DNA of 64,000 nt, taken from contig VGCE01000004.1 of assembly GCA_016870155.1 (NCBI GenBank), positions 62,001-126,000 of the forward strand, in the 5' to 3' direction. The notes below the pieces were generated by a model. The model was not told the DNA's origin and ran no database searches. It was given only the letters and a program-made list of their open reading frames with translations. This stretch comes from Actinomycetota bacterium (lineage in GTDB: Bacteria; Actinomycetota; Thermoleophilia; Miltoncostaeales; Miltoncostaeaceae). The position numbers and the translations under genes were made by a program. Below, piece after piece: positions 1-10,885 of this stretch (within the stretch, counting starts at the first letter, position 1; each line of letters begins with the position of its first letter).

Positions 1-602
1 ACGGCGCCGGGCACCGCGCCCTTGACCAGCAGGATGTTGCGCTCGGGGTCGCGGTCGACCACCTGGAGGCCGCGCTGGGTGACCTGGCGCGCGCCCATGT
101 GGCCGGCCATGCGCATGCCCTTGAACACGCGGGCCGGGTAGGCGGCGGCGCCGATCGAGCCCGGGCGGCGCACATTGTGCGAGCCGTGGCTCTTGGGGCC
201 GCTGGCGAAGTTGTGGCGCTTGATCGTGCCGGCGTAGCCCTTGCCCTTCGAGGTGCCGGTCACCTTCACGTACGAGCCGGGCACGAAGGAGTCGACGGTG
301 ACGACCTGCCCCTCGGCGAGCTCCTCGCCCTCCTCCAGGCCCAGCTCGTCGGGCGAGAACTCGTGAAGGTGGCGCATGAGCGGCGCGCCGGCCTTCTCGA
401 GGTGGCCCTGCTCGGGCTTGTTGATGTGCTTGTCCTTCGCCGCGCCGAAGCCGAGCTGCACGGCCGCGTAGCCGTCGCGCTCGTCGGTCTTCACCTGCAC
501 CACGGGGCATGGGCCGGCCTCGATTACGGTGAGTGGAACCCGCGCGCCGTCCTCGGCGAAGATCTGGGTCATCCCGACCTTGCGTCCGATGATCGCCGCC
601 AC
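1..602 (-). CDS. rplC: 50S ribosomal protein L3 (3' end cut by window edge)
   Basis: Large-subunit ribosomal protein that nucleates 23S rRNA folding near the peptidyl-transferase centre. The reverse strand from a GTG at 602 reads [15 protein letters not shown], the typical L3 N-terminus, and the last codons in the window read [11 protein letters not shown], the family's C-terminal signature. About 200 of roughly 210 residues are present. Only two bases separate it from the rpsJ stop, so it is the second gene of an S10-type operon continuing beyond the left edge. The GTG start was chosen because it directly precedes the conserved N-terminus. Confidence 0.95.
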   Translation of the reverse strand, partial: MAAIIGRKVGMTQIFAEDGARVPLTVIEAGPCPVVQVKTDERDGYAAVQLGFGAAKDKHINKPEQGHLEKAGAPLMRHLHEFSPDELGLEEGEELAEGQVVTVDSFVPGSYVKVTGTSKGKGYAGTIKRHNFASGPKSHGSHNVRRPGSIGAAAYPARVFKGMRMAGHMGARQVTQRGLQVVDRDPERNILLVKGAVPGA

Positions 603-604
603 GG

Positions 605-916
605 TCAGACCTTGATCTCGATGTCGACGCCGGCGGGCAGGTCGAGGCGCATAAGCGAGTCGACCGTCTTGGGGGTGGGCGAGAAGATGTCGATGAGGCG
701 CTTGTGGGTGCGCACCTCGAAGTGCTCCCGCGAGTCCTTGTCCTTGAACGGGCCCTTGATGACGCAGTAGCGGTGGCACTCGGTGGGAAGCGGAACCGGG
801 CCGGAGATGGTCGCGCCACTCCGCTGGGCCGTCTCCACGATGGAGGCCGCGCTCTTGTCGATCAGCTCATGGTCATAGGCCTTGAGCCTGATGCGGATCT
901 TGTTCTGCGTGATCAA
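605..916 (-). CDS. rpsJ: 30S ribosomal protein S10
   Basis: Small-subunit protein of the 30S head; it also serves as NusE in antitermination complexes with NusB. At 103 residues it has the standard length, with the conserved [16 protein letters not shown]-terminus and the R-T-H-K-R-L segment in the second half. The start is TTG (914-916), weakly preceded by GAGAAG. It is the first gene of the S10 operon and lies about 100 bases downstream of tuf, beyond a GC-rich hairpin, so it may be expressed partly by readthrough from tuf. Confidence 0.95.
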   Translation of the reverse strand: MITQNKIRIRLKAYDHELIDKSAASIVETAQRSGATISGPVPLPTECHRYCVIKGPFKDKDSREHFEVRTHKRLIDIFSPTPKTVDSLMRLDLPAGVDIEIKV

Positions 917-965
917 GGTTCGGTCTTCTCGTTCTGCGTCGTCGGGTGCTGCTCGGGGAAAGCGA

Positions 966-1000
966 GGGCCCCGCCCCCCTGCTGCGGGGTGACGGGGCCC
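966..1000 (-). terminator. GC-rich hairpin between tuf and rpsJ
   Basis: GGGCCCCG at 966-973 is exactly complementary to CGGGGCCC at 993-1000, giving an 8-bp stem just after the tuf stop. In the minus direction it is followed by a short T/C-rich stretch rather than a true U-run. It could partly terminate tuf transcription or attenuate readthrough into the S10 operon. Confidence 0.5.
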
Positions 1001-1015
1001 GTACTGCCGGTGCCG

Positions 1016-2203
1016 CTACTCCAGGATCTGCTCCACGACCCCGGCGCCCACGGTGCGGCCGCCCTCGCGAATGGCGAATCGGAGGCCGTCCTCCATGGCG
1101 ATCGGGACGATCAGGTCCACCTCGAGCACGGCGTTGTCGCCCGGCATGATCATCTCGGCCCCGTCGAGGAGCTGGATGACGCCGGTCACGTCGGTCGTGC
1201 GGAAGTAGAACTGCGGGCGGTAGCCGTTGACGAACGGCGTGTGACGGCCGCCCTCCTCCTTGGAGAGCACGTAAACCTGCGCCTTGAACTTCGTGTGCGG
1301 GGTGATGCTGCCGGGAGCGGCCAGCACCTGACCACGCTGGATGTCCTCGCGCTTGACGCCGCGCAGCAGCGCGCCGATGTTGTCACCGGCCTGGCCCTGG
1401 TCGAGCAGCTTGCGGAACATCTCGACGCCGGTCACGACGGTCTTCTCGATCTCGGTCTGCATGCCTACGACCTCGACCTCGTCATTCACGTTGATGATCC
1501 CGCGCTCCACGCGACCAGTGGCGACGGTGCCGCGACCGGTGATGGTGAAGACGTCCTCGACGGGCATCAGGAACGGCTTGTCCACGTCGCGCTCCGGGAG
1601 CGGCACGTAGTCGTCCACGGCCTGCATCAGCTCGAGGATCTGCTCCTGGGCTGCGGCGTCGCCGTTGAGCGCATTGAGCGCTGAGACCTTGACCACGGGG
1701 ATGTCGTCGCCTGGGAACTCGTACTCGGTGAGCAACTCACGGACCTCGAGCTCCACGAGCTCGAGCAGCTCCTCGTCGTCCACCATGTCGGCCTTGTTGA
1801 GGGCCACCACGATGTACGGCACGCCCACCTGGCGGGCGAGCAGGATGTGCTCGCGGGTCTGCGGCATCGGGCCGTCTGCGGCCGACACCACCAGGATCGC
1901 CCCGTCCATCTGGGCGGCACCCGTGATCATGTTCTTGATGTAATCAGCGTGACCCGGGCAGTCGACGTGGGCATAGTGACGGCCCTCCGTCTCATACTCC
2001 ACGTGCGAGGTCGCGATGGTGATGCCGCGCTCGCGCTCCTCGGGGGCGTTGTCGATCTCATCGAAGCTGCGCACCTCGCCGCCGAACTTCTGGCCGAGCG
2101 TCTGGGTGATGGCAGCAGTGAGGGTCGTCTTGCCGTGGTCGACGTGACCGATGGTGCCCACGTTCACGTGGGGCTTCGAGCGGTCGAACTTCTCCTTCGC
2201 CAT
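1016..2203 (-). CDS. tuf: Elongation factor Tu
   Basis: GTPase that delivers aminoacyl-tRNA to the ribosomal A site. The 395 residues are full length. G1 is GHVDHGKT (about residues 19-26), followed by the switch I R-G-I-T-I segment, DCPGH (about 80-85) and NKAD (about 135-138). The C-terminal barrels are intact ([12 protein letters not shown], ending [11 protein letters not shown]). The start is ATG. It is separated from fusA by the oppositely oriented oxidoreductase gene, so it needs its own promoter; a TATGTT box lies at 2345-2350 and the roughly 140-base leader holds a strong hairpin. Confidence 0.98.
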   Translation of the reverse strand: MAKEKFDRSKPHVNVGTIGHVDHGKTTLTAAITQTLGQKFGGEVRSFDEIDNAPEERERGITIATSHVEYETEGRHYAHVDCPGHADYIKNMITGAAQMDGAILVVSAADGPMPQTREHILLARQVGVPYIVVALNKADMVDDEELLELVELEVRELLTEYEFPGDDIPVVKVSALNALNGDAAAQEQILELMQAVDDYVPLPERDVDKPFLMPVEDVFTITGRGTVATGRVERGIINVNDEVEVVGMQTEIEKTVVTGVEMFRKLLDQGQAGDNIGALLRGVKREDIQRGQVLAAPGSITPHTKFKAQVYVLSKEEGGRHTPFVNGYRPQFYFRTTDVTGVIQLLDGAEMIMPGDNAVLEVDLIVPIAMEDGLRFAIREGGRTVGAGVVEQILE

Positions 2204-2288
2204 CCCATGCTCCTCATGCGCGTCCGGGCGGGCGTGCGACCATCGGGGTCGCCACCCGCCTGTGCTTCCGAAAAGGCCCTCTCATGCA

Positions 2289-2314
2289 ACGCGCGGCCAC
2301 AAGTGGCCGCGCGT
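2289..2314 (-). promoter_or_regulatory. Perfect 12-bp hairpin in the tuf leader
   Basis: ACGCGCGGCCAC (2289-2300) and GTGGCCGCGCGT (2303-2314) are exact inverse complements separated by only two bases. The hairpin lies 86 bases upstream of the tuf start, between its putative -10 box and the gene, so it would be transcribed into the leader. It could act as an attenuator or be the remnant of an older terminator. Confidence 0.55.
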
Positions 2315-2344
2315 GCGAAGGCCGTTGCTCTCGCGAGCCGGGGG

Positions 2345-2350
2345 AACATA
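2345..2350 (-). promoter_or_regulatory. Putative -10 box for tuf (TATGTT)
   Basis: On the minus strand TATGTT matches the actinobacterial TANNNT consensus and is the best candidate in the tuf upstream region. It would give a leader of about 140 bases. Confidence 0.4.
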
Positions 2351-2398
2351 GCACGCGATGGCCGGCTCGCAAGCGCGACTTCGGCGAGCCGTCGGGCA

Positions 2399-2404
2399 TA
2401 GCAT
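2399..2404 (+). promoter_or_regulatory. -10 box TAGCAT, leaderless start for the FAD oxidoreductase
   Basis: TAGCAT followed by seven bases and then GTG at 2412. This is the spacing seen at many other genes in this window and decides the start codon. Confidence 0.55.
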
Positions 2405-2411
2405 CAGGCAC

Positions 2412-5093
2412 GTGGATACCGCACGCCATGCGCTGCTGGATCTCGCCCGCGGGGCGCGGGGCGATGTGCGCGCCGATGCCGCCACGCGCGAGCTCTACGC
2501 CGTGGACGCCAGCCTGTACCGCCGGGTGCCCGTGGGAGCGCTACTGGCGGCGCATGACGACGACCTCGCGCTGGCCGTGGATTGCTGCGCGCGGCACGAC
2601 ATCCCGCTCACCATGCGGGGTGCGGGCACGAGCCTGGCCGGGCAGTCGGTGGGCCGGGGCCTGGTGGTCGACTGCTCGCGCCTGCGCGACATCGAGGTGG
2701 ATGCCGCATCGATGACCGCCCGCGTGGGGCCCGGCGTGGTGCTCGACGACCTCAACCGCGCGGCCGCCGCGCACGGGCTGATGTTCGGGCCGGATGTCGC
2801 CACCGGGAGCCGCGCCACCCTCGGCGGGATGATCGGCAACAACTCCGCGGGCGCCAGGTCGATCGTCTACGGCATGACCGCCGACAACCTCGTGGAGCTC
2901 CACGTGGTGCTGGCCGACGGCACGCAGGCGTCGCTCGCGAAGGGCGGGCAGGCGCCGCCGGCACTCGAGGCGGCGCAGGCGCTCGCCACCGATCAGGGCT
3001 TTCCCGCCCTCATGCGCCGGGTGTCGGGATACGCACTCGACCGCCTGGTCGGCCCCGACCCCGACTGGCCGGCGTTCCTCTCGGGCAGCGAGGGCACGCT
3101 GGCGGTGATGCGCTCGGCCGTGGTGCGCCTGCTGCCCATGCCCCCGGAGCGCGCGCTGGCAATCATCCCCTACCCCGATATCGACTCCGCGCTGGGCGCG
3201 GTGCCCGGCCTCATCGGCACCGGCCCGTCGGCCATCGAGCTCATGGACGCCTCGCTGGTTGATCCGGCCAACCGCCAGCCCGCCGAGCGCGCGCTGCTGG
3301 GGATCGTGGGGCGAGCCCCCGCGATGCTGGTGATGGAGTACTCGGGCGAGGTGGGCGAGGCCTCGGGGAAGGCCCGCGCGCTGGCGGGCGCCACTGTGAT
3401 TGACGACCCGGCCGGCCAGGCCGCGGTATGGACGATCCGGCGCACCGGAATCGCCCGCGCGCTTCGCACCGAGGGCGACCAGAAGCCCATCCCCTTCATC
3501 GAGGACCCGGCCGTGCCGCCCGAGGCCCTGGAGTCGTTCGCGCGCGCGGTGCGCGGCGTGCTGGCCGACGAGGGCATGGGCGATGCGGTCTGGTACGGCC
3601 ACGCGAGCGTGGGCTGCCTGCACATCCGTCCGATGGTCGACCTGCGCCGGCCGGGCGCCCCCGCGCAGGTGCGACGGGTGGCCGAGGCCGTGGCGGACAT
3701 CGTGGCCGCGCACGGCGGGTCGCTGTCAGGCGAGCACGGCGACGGCCGGCTACGCGGTGAGCTGCTGCCGCGCATGTACGACGCCGACCTGCTCAGGCGC
3801 TTCGACGAGGTGAAGCAGGCGCTCGACCCCAAGGGCATCCTCAACCCCGGAATCATCACCGACCCGGACCCGCTGGACGAGGGCCTGCGCATCCAGGCCT
3901 CGCCCGCCCTGCACCACATCAGCACCGCGGTGTCATTCGACGCCGTGGGCGGGTTGCAGCGCGCGGCCGAGGCCTGCAACGGCAACGGCCAGTGCCGCAG
4001 GTCGGATGCCGTCATGTGCCCCTCCTACCAGGCGCTGCACGACGAGCGGCACTCCACCCGGGGTCGCGCGGTGCTGCTGCGCGCCGCCATCGAGGGCAAC
4101 CTCGAGCTGGGCCTGGCCGACCCCGGGCTGGCCGAGGCCATGGACCTGTGCCTGTCGTGCAGGGCATGCGCCACCGAGTGCCCCGCCGGCGTGGACATGT
4201 CGCGCCTCAAGGTGGAGGCCATGGTGCATCGGCACGCAGAGCAGCGCCCGTCGGCCGCCGTGCTGGCCGCCGCCCACGCGCACGACCTCATGCAGGCCGG
4301 ATCACGGTCGCCACGCCTGGCTCGGCGCGTGGGCGCCCTGGCGCAGGGGCGCCTGGGCCGTGACGCCCCGGTGCCCGTGCGCGAGTGGCGCCCGCCCGCG
4401 CCCACGGGCCCCGGCACCCCCATCGGCCTGTTCGCCGACACCTGGACGCGCTTCCTGCACCCGCCCATCGGTGACGCCGCCGTGCGCGTGCTCGGCACCG
4501 CGGGCGCGCGCGCCGAGGTGCTCTCAGGCGGGTGCTGCGGCCGCCCCGCGCTGTCGCAGGGCATGCCCGACCTGGCCCGCACGCAGGGGCTCAAGGTGCT
4601 GCGCGCGCTCGCGCCCTACGCGATGGCCGGGCGCGCGATCGTGGTGCTCGAGCCTTCGTGCCTGTCGATGCTGGCGTCTGACCTTCCATGGCTGCTGCCC
4701 GACGACCCGCGCGCCCAGTGGGTGGCCGACGCCGTGGTCTCGTTGGAGCAGGCGGTGGTGGACCTCGGCCTTGAGGTGCCCGGCACAGGCGACGCCCCGC
4801 TGGTGCACCGGCACTGCCATGCCCGCGCCGATGGCGACACCGCGGCCGTGGCCGCTATGGGCCCGGGCGCGCATGCCACCGACGCCGGCTGCTGCGGCAT
4901 GGCCGGCGCCTTCGGCTACCTGCACCCCGAGGTGTCACGCCTCATCGGCGAGGACCGCCTGGCGCCCGAGGTGCGGGCCTCATCGGCCCCGGTGGTGGCC
5001 GCCGGCGTGAGTTGCCGAGAGCAGATCCGCGATCTCACCGGTCGCGACGCGTGTCATCCCGCGGTGCATCTGGACCGCCTGCTGCACGGGTAG
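2412..5093 (+). CDS. FAD-linked oxidase fused to Fe-S / CCG-domain subunit (YdiJ/D-lactate dehydrogenase type)
   Basis: Probable flavoprotein dehydrogenase of a D-2-hydroxyacid (D-lactate, D-2-hydroxyglutarate or glycolate class) that passes electrons through Fe-S centres to the respiratory chain. Domains in order: an FAD-binding-4 (PCMH) domain with RGAGTSLAGQSVG and GNNSAGARS; an FAD-oxidase C domain; a dicluster 4Fe-4S segment (C-N-G-N-G-Q-C, then CLSCRACATECPAGV); and two CCG half-domains (GGCCGRPALSQG and GCCGMAGAFG). This fuses GlcD-like and GlcF-like parts in about 893 residues, near the size of E. coli YdiJ. Start GTG 2412 rests on the -10 box; an ATG at 2358 is the alternative. It interrupts the fusA-tuf pair on the opposite strand. 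The exact substrate cannot be read from sequence. Confidence 0.85.
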   Translation: MDTARHALLDLARGARGDVRADAATRELYAVDASLYRRVPVGALLAAHDDDLALAVDCCARHDIPLTMRGAGTSLAGQSVGRGLVVDCSRLRDIEVDAASMTARVGPGVVLDDLNRAAAAHGLMFGPDVATGSRATLGGMIGNNSAGARSIVYGMTADNLVELHVVLADGTQASLAKGGQAPPALEAAQALATDQGFPALMRRVSGYALDRLVGPDPDWPAFLSGSEGTLAVMRSAVVRLLPMPPERALAIIPYPDIDSALGAVPGLIGTGPSAIELMDASLVDPANRQPAERALLGIVGRAPAMLVMEYSGEVGEASGKARALAGATVIDDPAGQAAVWTIRRTGIARALRTEGDQKPIPFIEDPAVPPEALESFARAVRGVLADEGMGDAVWYGHASVGCLHIRPMVDLRRPGAPAQVRRVAEAVADIVAAHGGSLSGEHGDGRLRGELLPRMYDADLLRRFDEVKQALDPKGILNPGIITDPDPLDEGLRIQASPALHHISTAVSFDAVGGLQRAAEACNGNGQCRRSDAVMCPSYQALHDERHSTRGRAVLLRAAIEGNLELGLADPGLAEAMDLCLSCRACATECPAGVDMSRLKVEAMVHRHAEQRPSAAVLAAAHAHDLMQAGSRSPRLARRVGALAQGRLGRDAPVPVREWRPPAPTGPGTPIGLFADTWTRFLHPPIGDAAVRVLGTAGARAEVLSGGCCGRPALSQGMPDLARTQGLKVLRALAPYAMAGRAIVVLEPSCLSMLASDLPWLLPDDPRAQWVADAVVSLEQAVVDLGLEVPGTGDAPLVHRHCHARADGDTAAVAAMGPGAHATDAGCCGMAGAFGYLHPEVSRLIGEDRLAPEVRASSAPVVAAGVSCREQIRDLTGRDACHPAVHLDRLLHG

Positions 5094-5111
5094 CGCGCGC
5101 GCCGAAGGCGA

Positions 5112-5133
5112 GGGGCCGCGCGATGACGGCCCC
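5112..5133. terminator. Hairpin between convergent oxidoreductase and fusA
   Basis: GGGGCCG (5112-5118) pairs with CGGCCCC (5127-5133) across an eight-base loop, in the 65-base gap between two convergent stop codons. It is placed to act in both directions, though neither side has a U-run. Confidence 0.5.
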
Positions 5134-5158
5134 GAGGAACATCATGGTGCGGCGGGTG

Positions 5159-7249
<2,091 letters not shown>

Positions 7250-7324
7250 TGAATCTCACCTGTCCGTAACGATGTGGCACGGGAAACCGATTACCCCGCG
7301 ACGACTCTCCTGCATGCAAGCCGA

Positions 7325-7346
7325 CCCCGAGCCGATTCGGCCGGGG
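7325..7346 (-). promoter_or_regulatory. Hairpin in the rpsG-fusA intergenic region
   Basis: CCCCG-A-GCCG pairs with CGGC-CGGGG (nine base pairs with one bulged A, three-base loop) shortly after the rpsG stop. It is the only distinct structure in the 105-base gap and could modulate readthrough into fusA. Confidence 0.4.
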
Positions 7347-7354
7347 AACGGGCG

Positions 7355-7825
7355 CTACCAGCGGTAGTGCGCGAAGGCCTTGTTGGCCTGCGCCATCCGG
7401 TAGAGGTCATCCTTGCGCTTGAAGGCGCCGCCCTGCGAACCGAGGGCATCGAGCAGCTCGTTGGCAAGGCGCTCGCTCATCTGCTTCTCGCGGCGCTGGC
7501 GCGCGAAGAGGACGATCCAGCGGATTGCCAGGGTGCGCCCGCGGCGCGACGGCACCTCGATCGGCACCTGGTAGGTGGCGCCACCGACGCGCCGGCTCTT
7601 CACCTCGAGCGCCGGCGTGACGTTGCGAATGGCCTCCTCCATCACCTGCACGGGGTCGCGACCGGTGCGCTCGCGGATGCGCTCGAGCGCGTCGTAGACG
7701 GTGCGCTCGGCCACCGACTTCTTGCCGGCCGAGAGGACCTTGTTGATGAGCTGCGTCACGACGACGTTGTCGTAGACGGGGTCCGGGATGAGCGGACGGC
7801 GTGTGATTGCTGCGCGGCGGGGCAT
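7355..7825 (-). CDS. rpsG: 30S ribosomal protein S7
   Basis: Primary 16S rRNA binder of the 30S head. The 156 residues are standard length, with the family N-terminus [11 protein letters not shown], the conserved [12 protein letters not shown] segment, and the end F-A-H-Y-R-W. Four bases follow the rpsL stop, so translational coupling is likely. S7 is a translational repressor of this operon in E. coli; no repressor site was tested for here. Confidence 0.97.
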   Translation of the reverse strand: MPRRAAITRRPLIPDPVYDNVVVTQLINKVLSAGKKSVAERTVYDALERIRERTGRDPVQVMEEAIRNVTPALEVKSRRVGGATYQVPIEVPSRRGRTLAIRWIVLFARQRREKQMSERLANELLDALGSQGGAFKRKDDLYRMAQANKAFAHYRW

Positions 7826-7829
7826 CTGC

Positions 7830-8201
7830 CTACTTCGGTGTCTTGGCGCCGTACTTCGAGCGCGCCTGCTTGCGGTCGGACACGCCTGCGGTGTCGAGCG
7901 CGGCGCGAATGACCTTGTACCGGACGCCCGGAAGGTCCTTCACGCGGCCTCCGCGCACGAGCACCACCGAGTGCTCCTGGAGGTTGTGGCCCTCGCCGGG
8001 GATGTAGCTCGTGACCTCCATCCCGTTGGTGAGCCGCACGCGCGCCACCTTGCGCAGCGCCGAATTCGGCTTCTTCGGGGTGGTGGTGTAGACCCTCGTG
8101 CACACCCCGCGCTTCTGCGGGGCCCCGCGCAGAGCGGGCGTGGAGGTCTTGGTCGCCTTGGGCTTGCGGCCCTTGCGGACCATCTGGTTGATCGTTGGCA
8201 C
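7830..8201 (-). CDS. rpsL: 30S ribosomal protein S12
   Basis: Decoding-centre protein controlling translational accuracy. The 123 residues start [11 protein letters not shown]. The streptomycin-contact loop [13 protein letters not shown] is wild type, and the second loop reads [13 protein letters not shown]. No classical resistance replacement is visible at the lysines of these loops. The start is GTG at 8201. First gene of rpsL-rpsG-fusA. Confidence 0.97.
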   Translation of the reverse strand: MPTINQMVRKGRKPKATKTSTPALRGAPQKRGVCTRVYTTTPKKPNSALRKVARVRLTNGMEVTSYIPGEGHNLQEHSVVLVRGGRVKDLPGVRYKVIRAALDTAGVSDRKQARSKYGAKTPK

Positions 8202-8261
8202 GAGCCTCTTCCGGACTGTGGGCGTGTGGAATCGGTCGCCCCGGCGGGCGAGCGGTCCGGG

Positions 8262-8267
8262 ACCGTA
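8262..8267 (-). promoter_or_regulatory. Putative -10 box for rpsL (TACGGT)
   Basis: TACGGT on the minus strand, directly after the EcfT-like gene's stop codon and about 60 bases before rpsL. It is the best TANNNT match in the short gap and would give the str block its own promoter. Confidence 0.35.
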
Positions 8268-9173
8268 TCACGGCGAATCGGGCCGTCCAACACCGCTCGG
8301 GCGCGCTCCCGTGCGCGAGAGCGCCACTGCTGCGACCACGAGCGCCACCAGCACCGCCATCGACAGGAGGAGCGACTGCCACGTGAGCACCGGGCCAAGC
8401 ACGGGATAGAACGTGAACCCCGTGGCGCCGGCCGCGATCGCCCACGCCACGACCCCCGCGAGCAGCGCCGAAACCACCAGCGTGACCTTCTCGCCGGCGT
8501 CTCGTGGTCGCTCGGGAAGGCGCGTGCGATGCCCCTCGCCGTAGCCGCGCGCGGCCATGGCCTCGGCGGCGTCGAGGCCGCGCTCGAGGGCCGATCCCAC
8601 CAGTGGAAGCGCAAGCGCCGCTGCGGCCCGTGCCCGCTGCATGCGCGATCCCGTGGTGAGCCCCACGCCGCGCAGCCGGGCGGTCTCGGCGATGGCCCGG
8701 GCGTCGCGGCGCATGGTCGGCACCAGGCGCGCGGCCAGCGCCGACACCAGGGCCGATCGCGGGGCCACGCGCCCGATTCCGGCGAGCATGCGATCGGGGT
8801 CGGCCCACGCGAACAACGCCGCGGCGAGCGCGATGGTGGCGAGCACCCGCAGCGCGGCCGCGGCCCCGGCCGCGATCTCCTCGGCCGTGACCTCACCGCT
8901 GAGCGGCGGCGGCACGGGGATGTCCACGATCACCAGGTCGCCCTGTCCCGACACCAGCGGGGTGAGCAGGAATACTCCGATGGCCGACACCAGCGCGGCC
9001 ACCACCACCAGGCGCCCCGGGCGTCCGGGCGCCATGCGAAGCAGCACGATCGCGCCCACAGCCAGGGCAGCCAGCACCAGCGGCTGGTCGGTGGTGAACG
9101 CGAGCACCCCGGCAACCAGCACCAGCAACACCACGGGCAGCGGAGCGCGGTCGCCCGCGACGGGCGCGCTCAC
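8268..9173 (-). CDS. EcfT/CbiQ-family transporter transmembrane protein
   Basis: Membrane scaffold of an energy-coupling-factor (vitamin or metal) importer. About 301 residues with several hydrophobic segments at both ends. The central cytoplasmic region carries the two family motifs that couple to the ATPases: A-E-T-A-R-L-R-G-V-G-L and A-E-A-M-A-A-R-G-Y-G. Start GTG 9173 overlaps the upstream gene's stop by four bases (GTGA), so the two are coupled. No EcfA ATPase or S component is encoded within the window, so partners must lie elsewhere. The substrate is unknown. Confidence 0.75.
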   Translation of the reverse strand: MSAPVAGDRAPLPVVLLVLVAGVLAFTTDQPLVLAALAVGAIVLLRMAPGRPGRLVVVAALVSAIGVFLLTPLVSGQGDLVIVDIPVPPPLSGEVTAEEIAAGAAAALRVLATIALAAALFAWADPDRMLAGIGRVAPRSALVSALAARLVPTMRRDARAIAETARLRGVGLTTGSRMQRARAAAALALPLVGSALERGLDAAEAMAARGYGEGHRTRLPERPRDAGEKVTLVVSALLAGVVAWAIAAGATGFTFYPVLGPVLTWQSLLLSMAVLVALVVAAVALSRTGARPSGVGRPDSP

Positions 9174-9928
9174 GACGTTGGCGCCAGGCGTGTGAGCACC
9201 AGGTCGACGTCGGTGCGAAGCGATGCGAAGCCATCGAGCTCGGTGTGCATGACCCACCGCACGGGCATCCTGAGATCGGGCGACCACCACACGCGATCGT
9301 TGCGCTCGCCCGCGATCGGGCCCGTCACCGTGCCGCGCTTGTCGATCACCAGAACGCGCACCTGCGTGCCGTCCACGTCGAGCACCTGCGCCCCGAGCAC
9401 CCGGGCCCGGGTGACCACCCGCACCTCGTCCATCATGTAGCGCTCGGTCCAGGCATCACTGGGCTCCATCGCCGCCGGGTAGACCAGCGGCGGGGGCTTC
9501 AGCCTCTCGCGATCGTCACGCCCGAGGCCCGTCACCTTCACGCTCGTCACGCGCTCCTCGAGGCGCTCGCCCGCGGGCGTGATGCGCAGGCGCGAGGCCT
9601 CCACGTGCTCCTCGCTCAGCACGAGCGTGCGCCAGAAGCCCTTCGGGGCCGGCCGCACCACGATCTGCGCCTCGGACGGCAGGCGACGATCGATCGTGAC
9701 GGGCCCGATGCCCACGGCCTCGTCCCCCGAGGCGCGGTAGGTCCACACGCCCGACCGGGGGGCGCCTGCCACAGCGGGCACGGAATCCGACCCGTACTCA
9801 CGGCCTGCGGCCTGCTCGGACACCGGCGTGCTGCTGCCCGCCTGCGACCACAACCAGGCCCCCAGCCCGATGAGCACGATGGCGATGACGAGGGAAACGC
9901 GGATCACGTGGCGAGCGAGCCGGGGCAC
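9170..9928 (-). CDS. Membrane-anchored extracytoplasmic protein, unknown function
   Basis: About 252 residues. A short basic N-terminus is followed by one hydrophobic segment (V-I-R-V-S-L-V-I-A-I-V-L-I-G-L-G-A-W-L-W) and then a soluble, beta-rich domain without cysteine pairs or recognisable catalytic motifs. It is probably anchored with its bulk outside the membrane. Start GTG 9928 is supported by the TAGCAT box eight bases upstream. It is translationally coupled to the EcfT-like gene, suggesting a shared role, possibly as an accessory or substrate-related protein, but no function is recognised. Confidence 0.7.
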   Translation of the reverse strand: MPRLARHVIRVSLVIAIVLIGLGAWLWSQAGSSTPVSEQAAGREYGSDSVPAVAGAPRSGVWTYRASGDEAVGIGPVTIDRRLPSEAQIVVRPAPKGFWRTLVLSEEHVEASRLRITPAGERLEERVTSVKVTGLGRDDRERLKPPPLVYPAAMEPSDAWTERYMMDEVRVVTRARVLGAQVLDVDGTQVRVLVIDKRGTVTGPIAGERNDRVWWSPDLRMPVRWVMHTELDGFASLRTDVDLVLTRLAPTS

Positions 9929-9936
9929 GGTCGCCG

Positions 9937-9942
9937 ATGCTA
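9937..9942 (-). promoter_or_regulatory. -10 box TAGCAT, leaderless start at 9928
   Basis: TAGCAT on the minus strand, eight bases before the GTG start of the anchored protein that leads the two-gene operon with the EcfT-like protein. Confidence 0.5.
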
Positions 9943-10034
9943 GGGCAGCGCCGTGGACGGGGAAGGAGATCGGTCGCAAGCGTCGACGCACCGACCCCGA
10001 AACGGGCATTTCCCACGTGCGCGCACGGCGCACC

Positions 10035-10040
10035 TAGCGT
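10035..10040 (+). promoter_or_regulatory. -10 box TAGCGT, leaderless start at 10050
   Basis: TAGCGT followed by nine bases and ATG; no Shine-Dalgarno sequence lies between. Confidence 0.55.
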
Positions 10041-10049
10041 GCCCTCCCC

Positions 10050-10823
10050 ATGCCCCGCGCACGCCTGAATTCGCCCTGCCCCTGCATGGCCTGCCGCCAG
10101 CGCCGCGACGCCCGCCATGGCAGGCGCGGTCGCGCGCTGTGGATCGGCCTCGTGGGCCTTCTCGCCTGCTCGGTGCCGCTCGCGGCGGCACTCCCCGACC
10201 GCGAGGTGCCCAGCCAGCCGGTGCCACAGGCCCCGGTGAACATGGTGATCCCCAGGGAGCCCGTGCTGACCCCGCCGACCATCGAGGTGACCGGCGAGGA
10301 CGGCGGGGCGATCATCGACTGGCGCGAGAGCGTGCCAGGCGGATCGCCCAACGGCGGGCGCCTCACGGGCGCCGTTCGACTGCCGGCATCGGGCACCGGG
10401 TATTACACGTATGACCCGCGCACCCAGCGCGAGCCGGGCGGCCTCGAGACCCGCTGGGGCACGGCGCGCCTCGTGCGCGAGGTGGTGGAACTCGGGGAGT
10501 GGTGGGCCGGGGCCAACCCCGGTGCCGGGCCCCTCGGCATCGGCGACCTCTCGCGCAGGAATGGCGGCAGCATCGACGGGCACTCGTCGCACCAGAACGG
10601 CCTCGACGTGGACATCCGGCTGCCGCGGCGTGACCGCGCGCGCGGGGCCGCGAACCCGGGCAACTACGACCGTGCGCTCACGCAGCAGGTGGTGAGCCGC
10701 ATTGTGGCGCAGGGCGCCGACCTGGTGCTGATCGGGCCGTCGCTCGACCTTCGCGGGCCGGCGGGCGTGGTGGTGCGGTGGCCGGACCACGACGACCACC
10801 TGCACGTGCGCTTCCCGGGCTGA
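10050..10823 (+). CDS. MepA-like (M74) murein endopeptidase
   Basis: Predicted secreted metalloendopeptidase that cuts peptide cross-links in peptidoglycan. The 257 residues begin with a basic, cysteine-containing leader and a hydrophobic export segment (residues 30-48). The zinc-site motifs typical of penicillin-insensitive endopeptidases are present: H-S-S-H-Q-N-G-L-D-V-D near residues 176-186 and H-D-D-H-L-H-V-R at the C-terminus. The D-L-S-R-R-N-G-G-S segment also fits the family. It is transcribed alone from a leaderless promoter, divergent from the anchored-protein/EcfT operon. Confidence 0.8.
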   Translation: MPRARLNSPCPCMACRQRRDARHGRRGRALWIGLVGLLACSVPLAAALPDREVPSQPVPQAPVNMVIPREPVLTPPTIEVTGEDGGAIIDWRESVPGGSPNGGRLTGAVRLPASGTGYYTYDPRTQREPGGLETRWGTARLVREVVELGEWWAGANPGAGPLGIGDLSRRNGGSIDGHSSHQNGLDVDIRLPRRDRARGAANPGNYDRALTQQVVSRIVAQGADLVLIGPSLDLRGPAGVVVRWPDHDDHLHVRFPG

Positions 10824-10871
10824 TTGCCCGCGCTCCTGGTGCCCCTGCGCTTCCTCCACGTTTCGCGCCGC

Positions 10872-10877
10872 TAGGGT
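10872..10877 (+). promoter_or_regulatory. -10 box TAGGGT, leaderless start at 10886
   Basis: TAGGGT lies eight bases before ATG 10886 with no ribosome-binding site between, matching the leaderless pattern of the window. Confidence 0.55.
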
Positions 10878-10885
10878 AGGCACCG

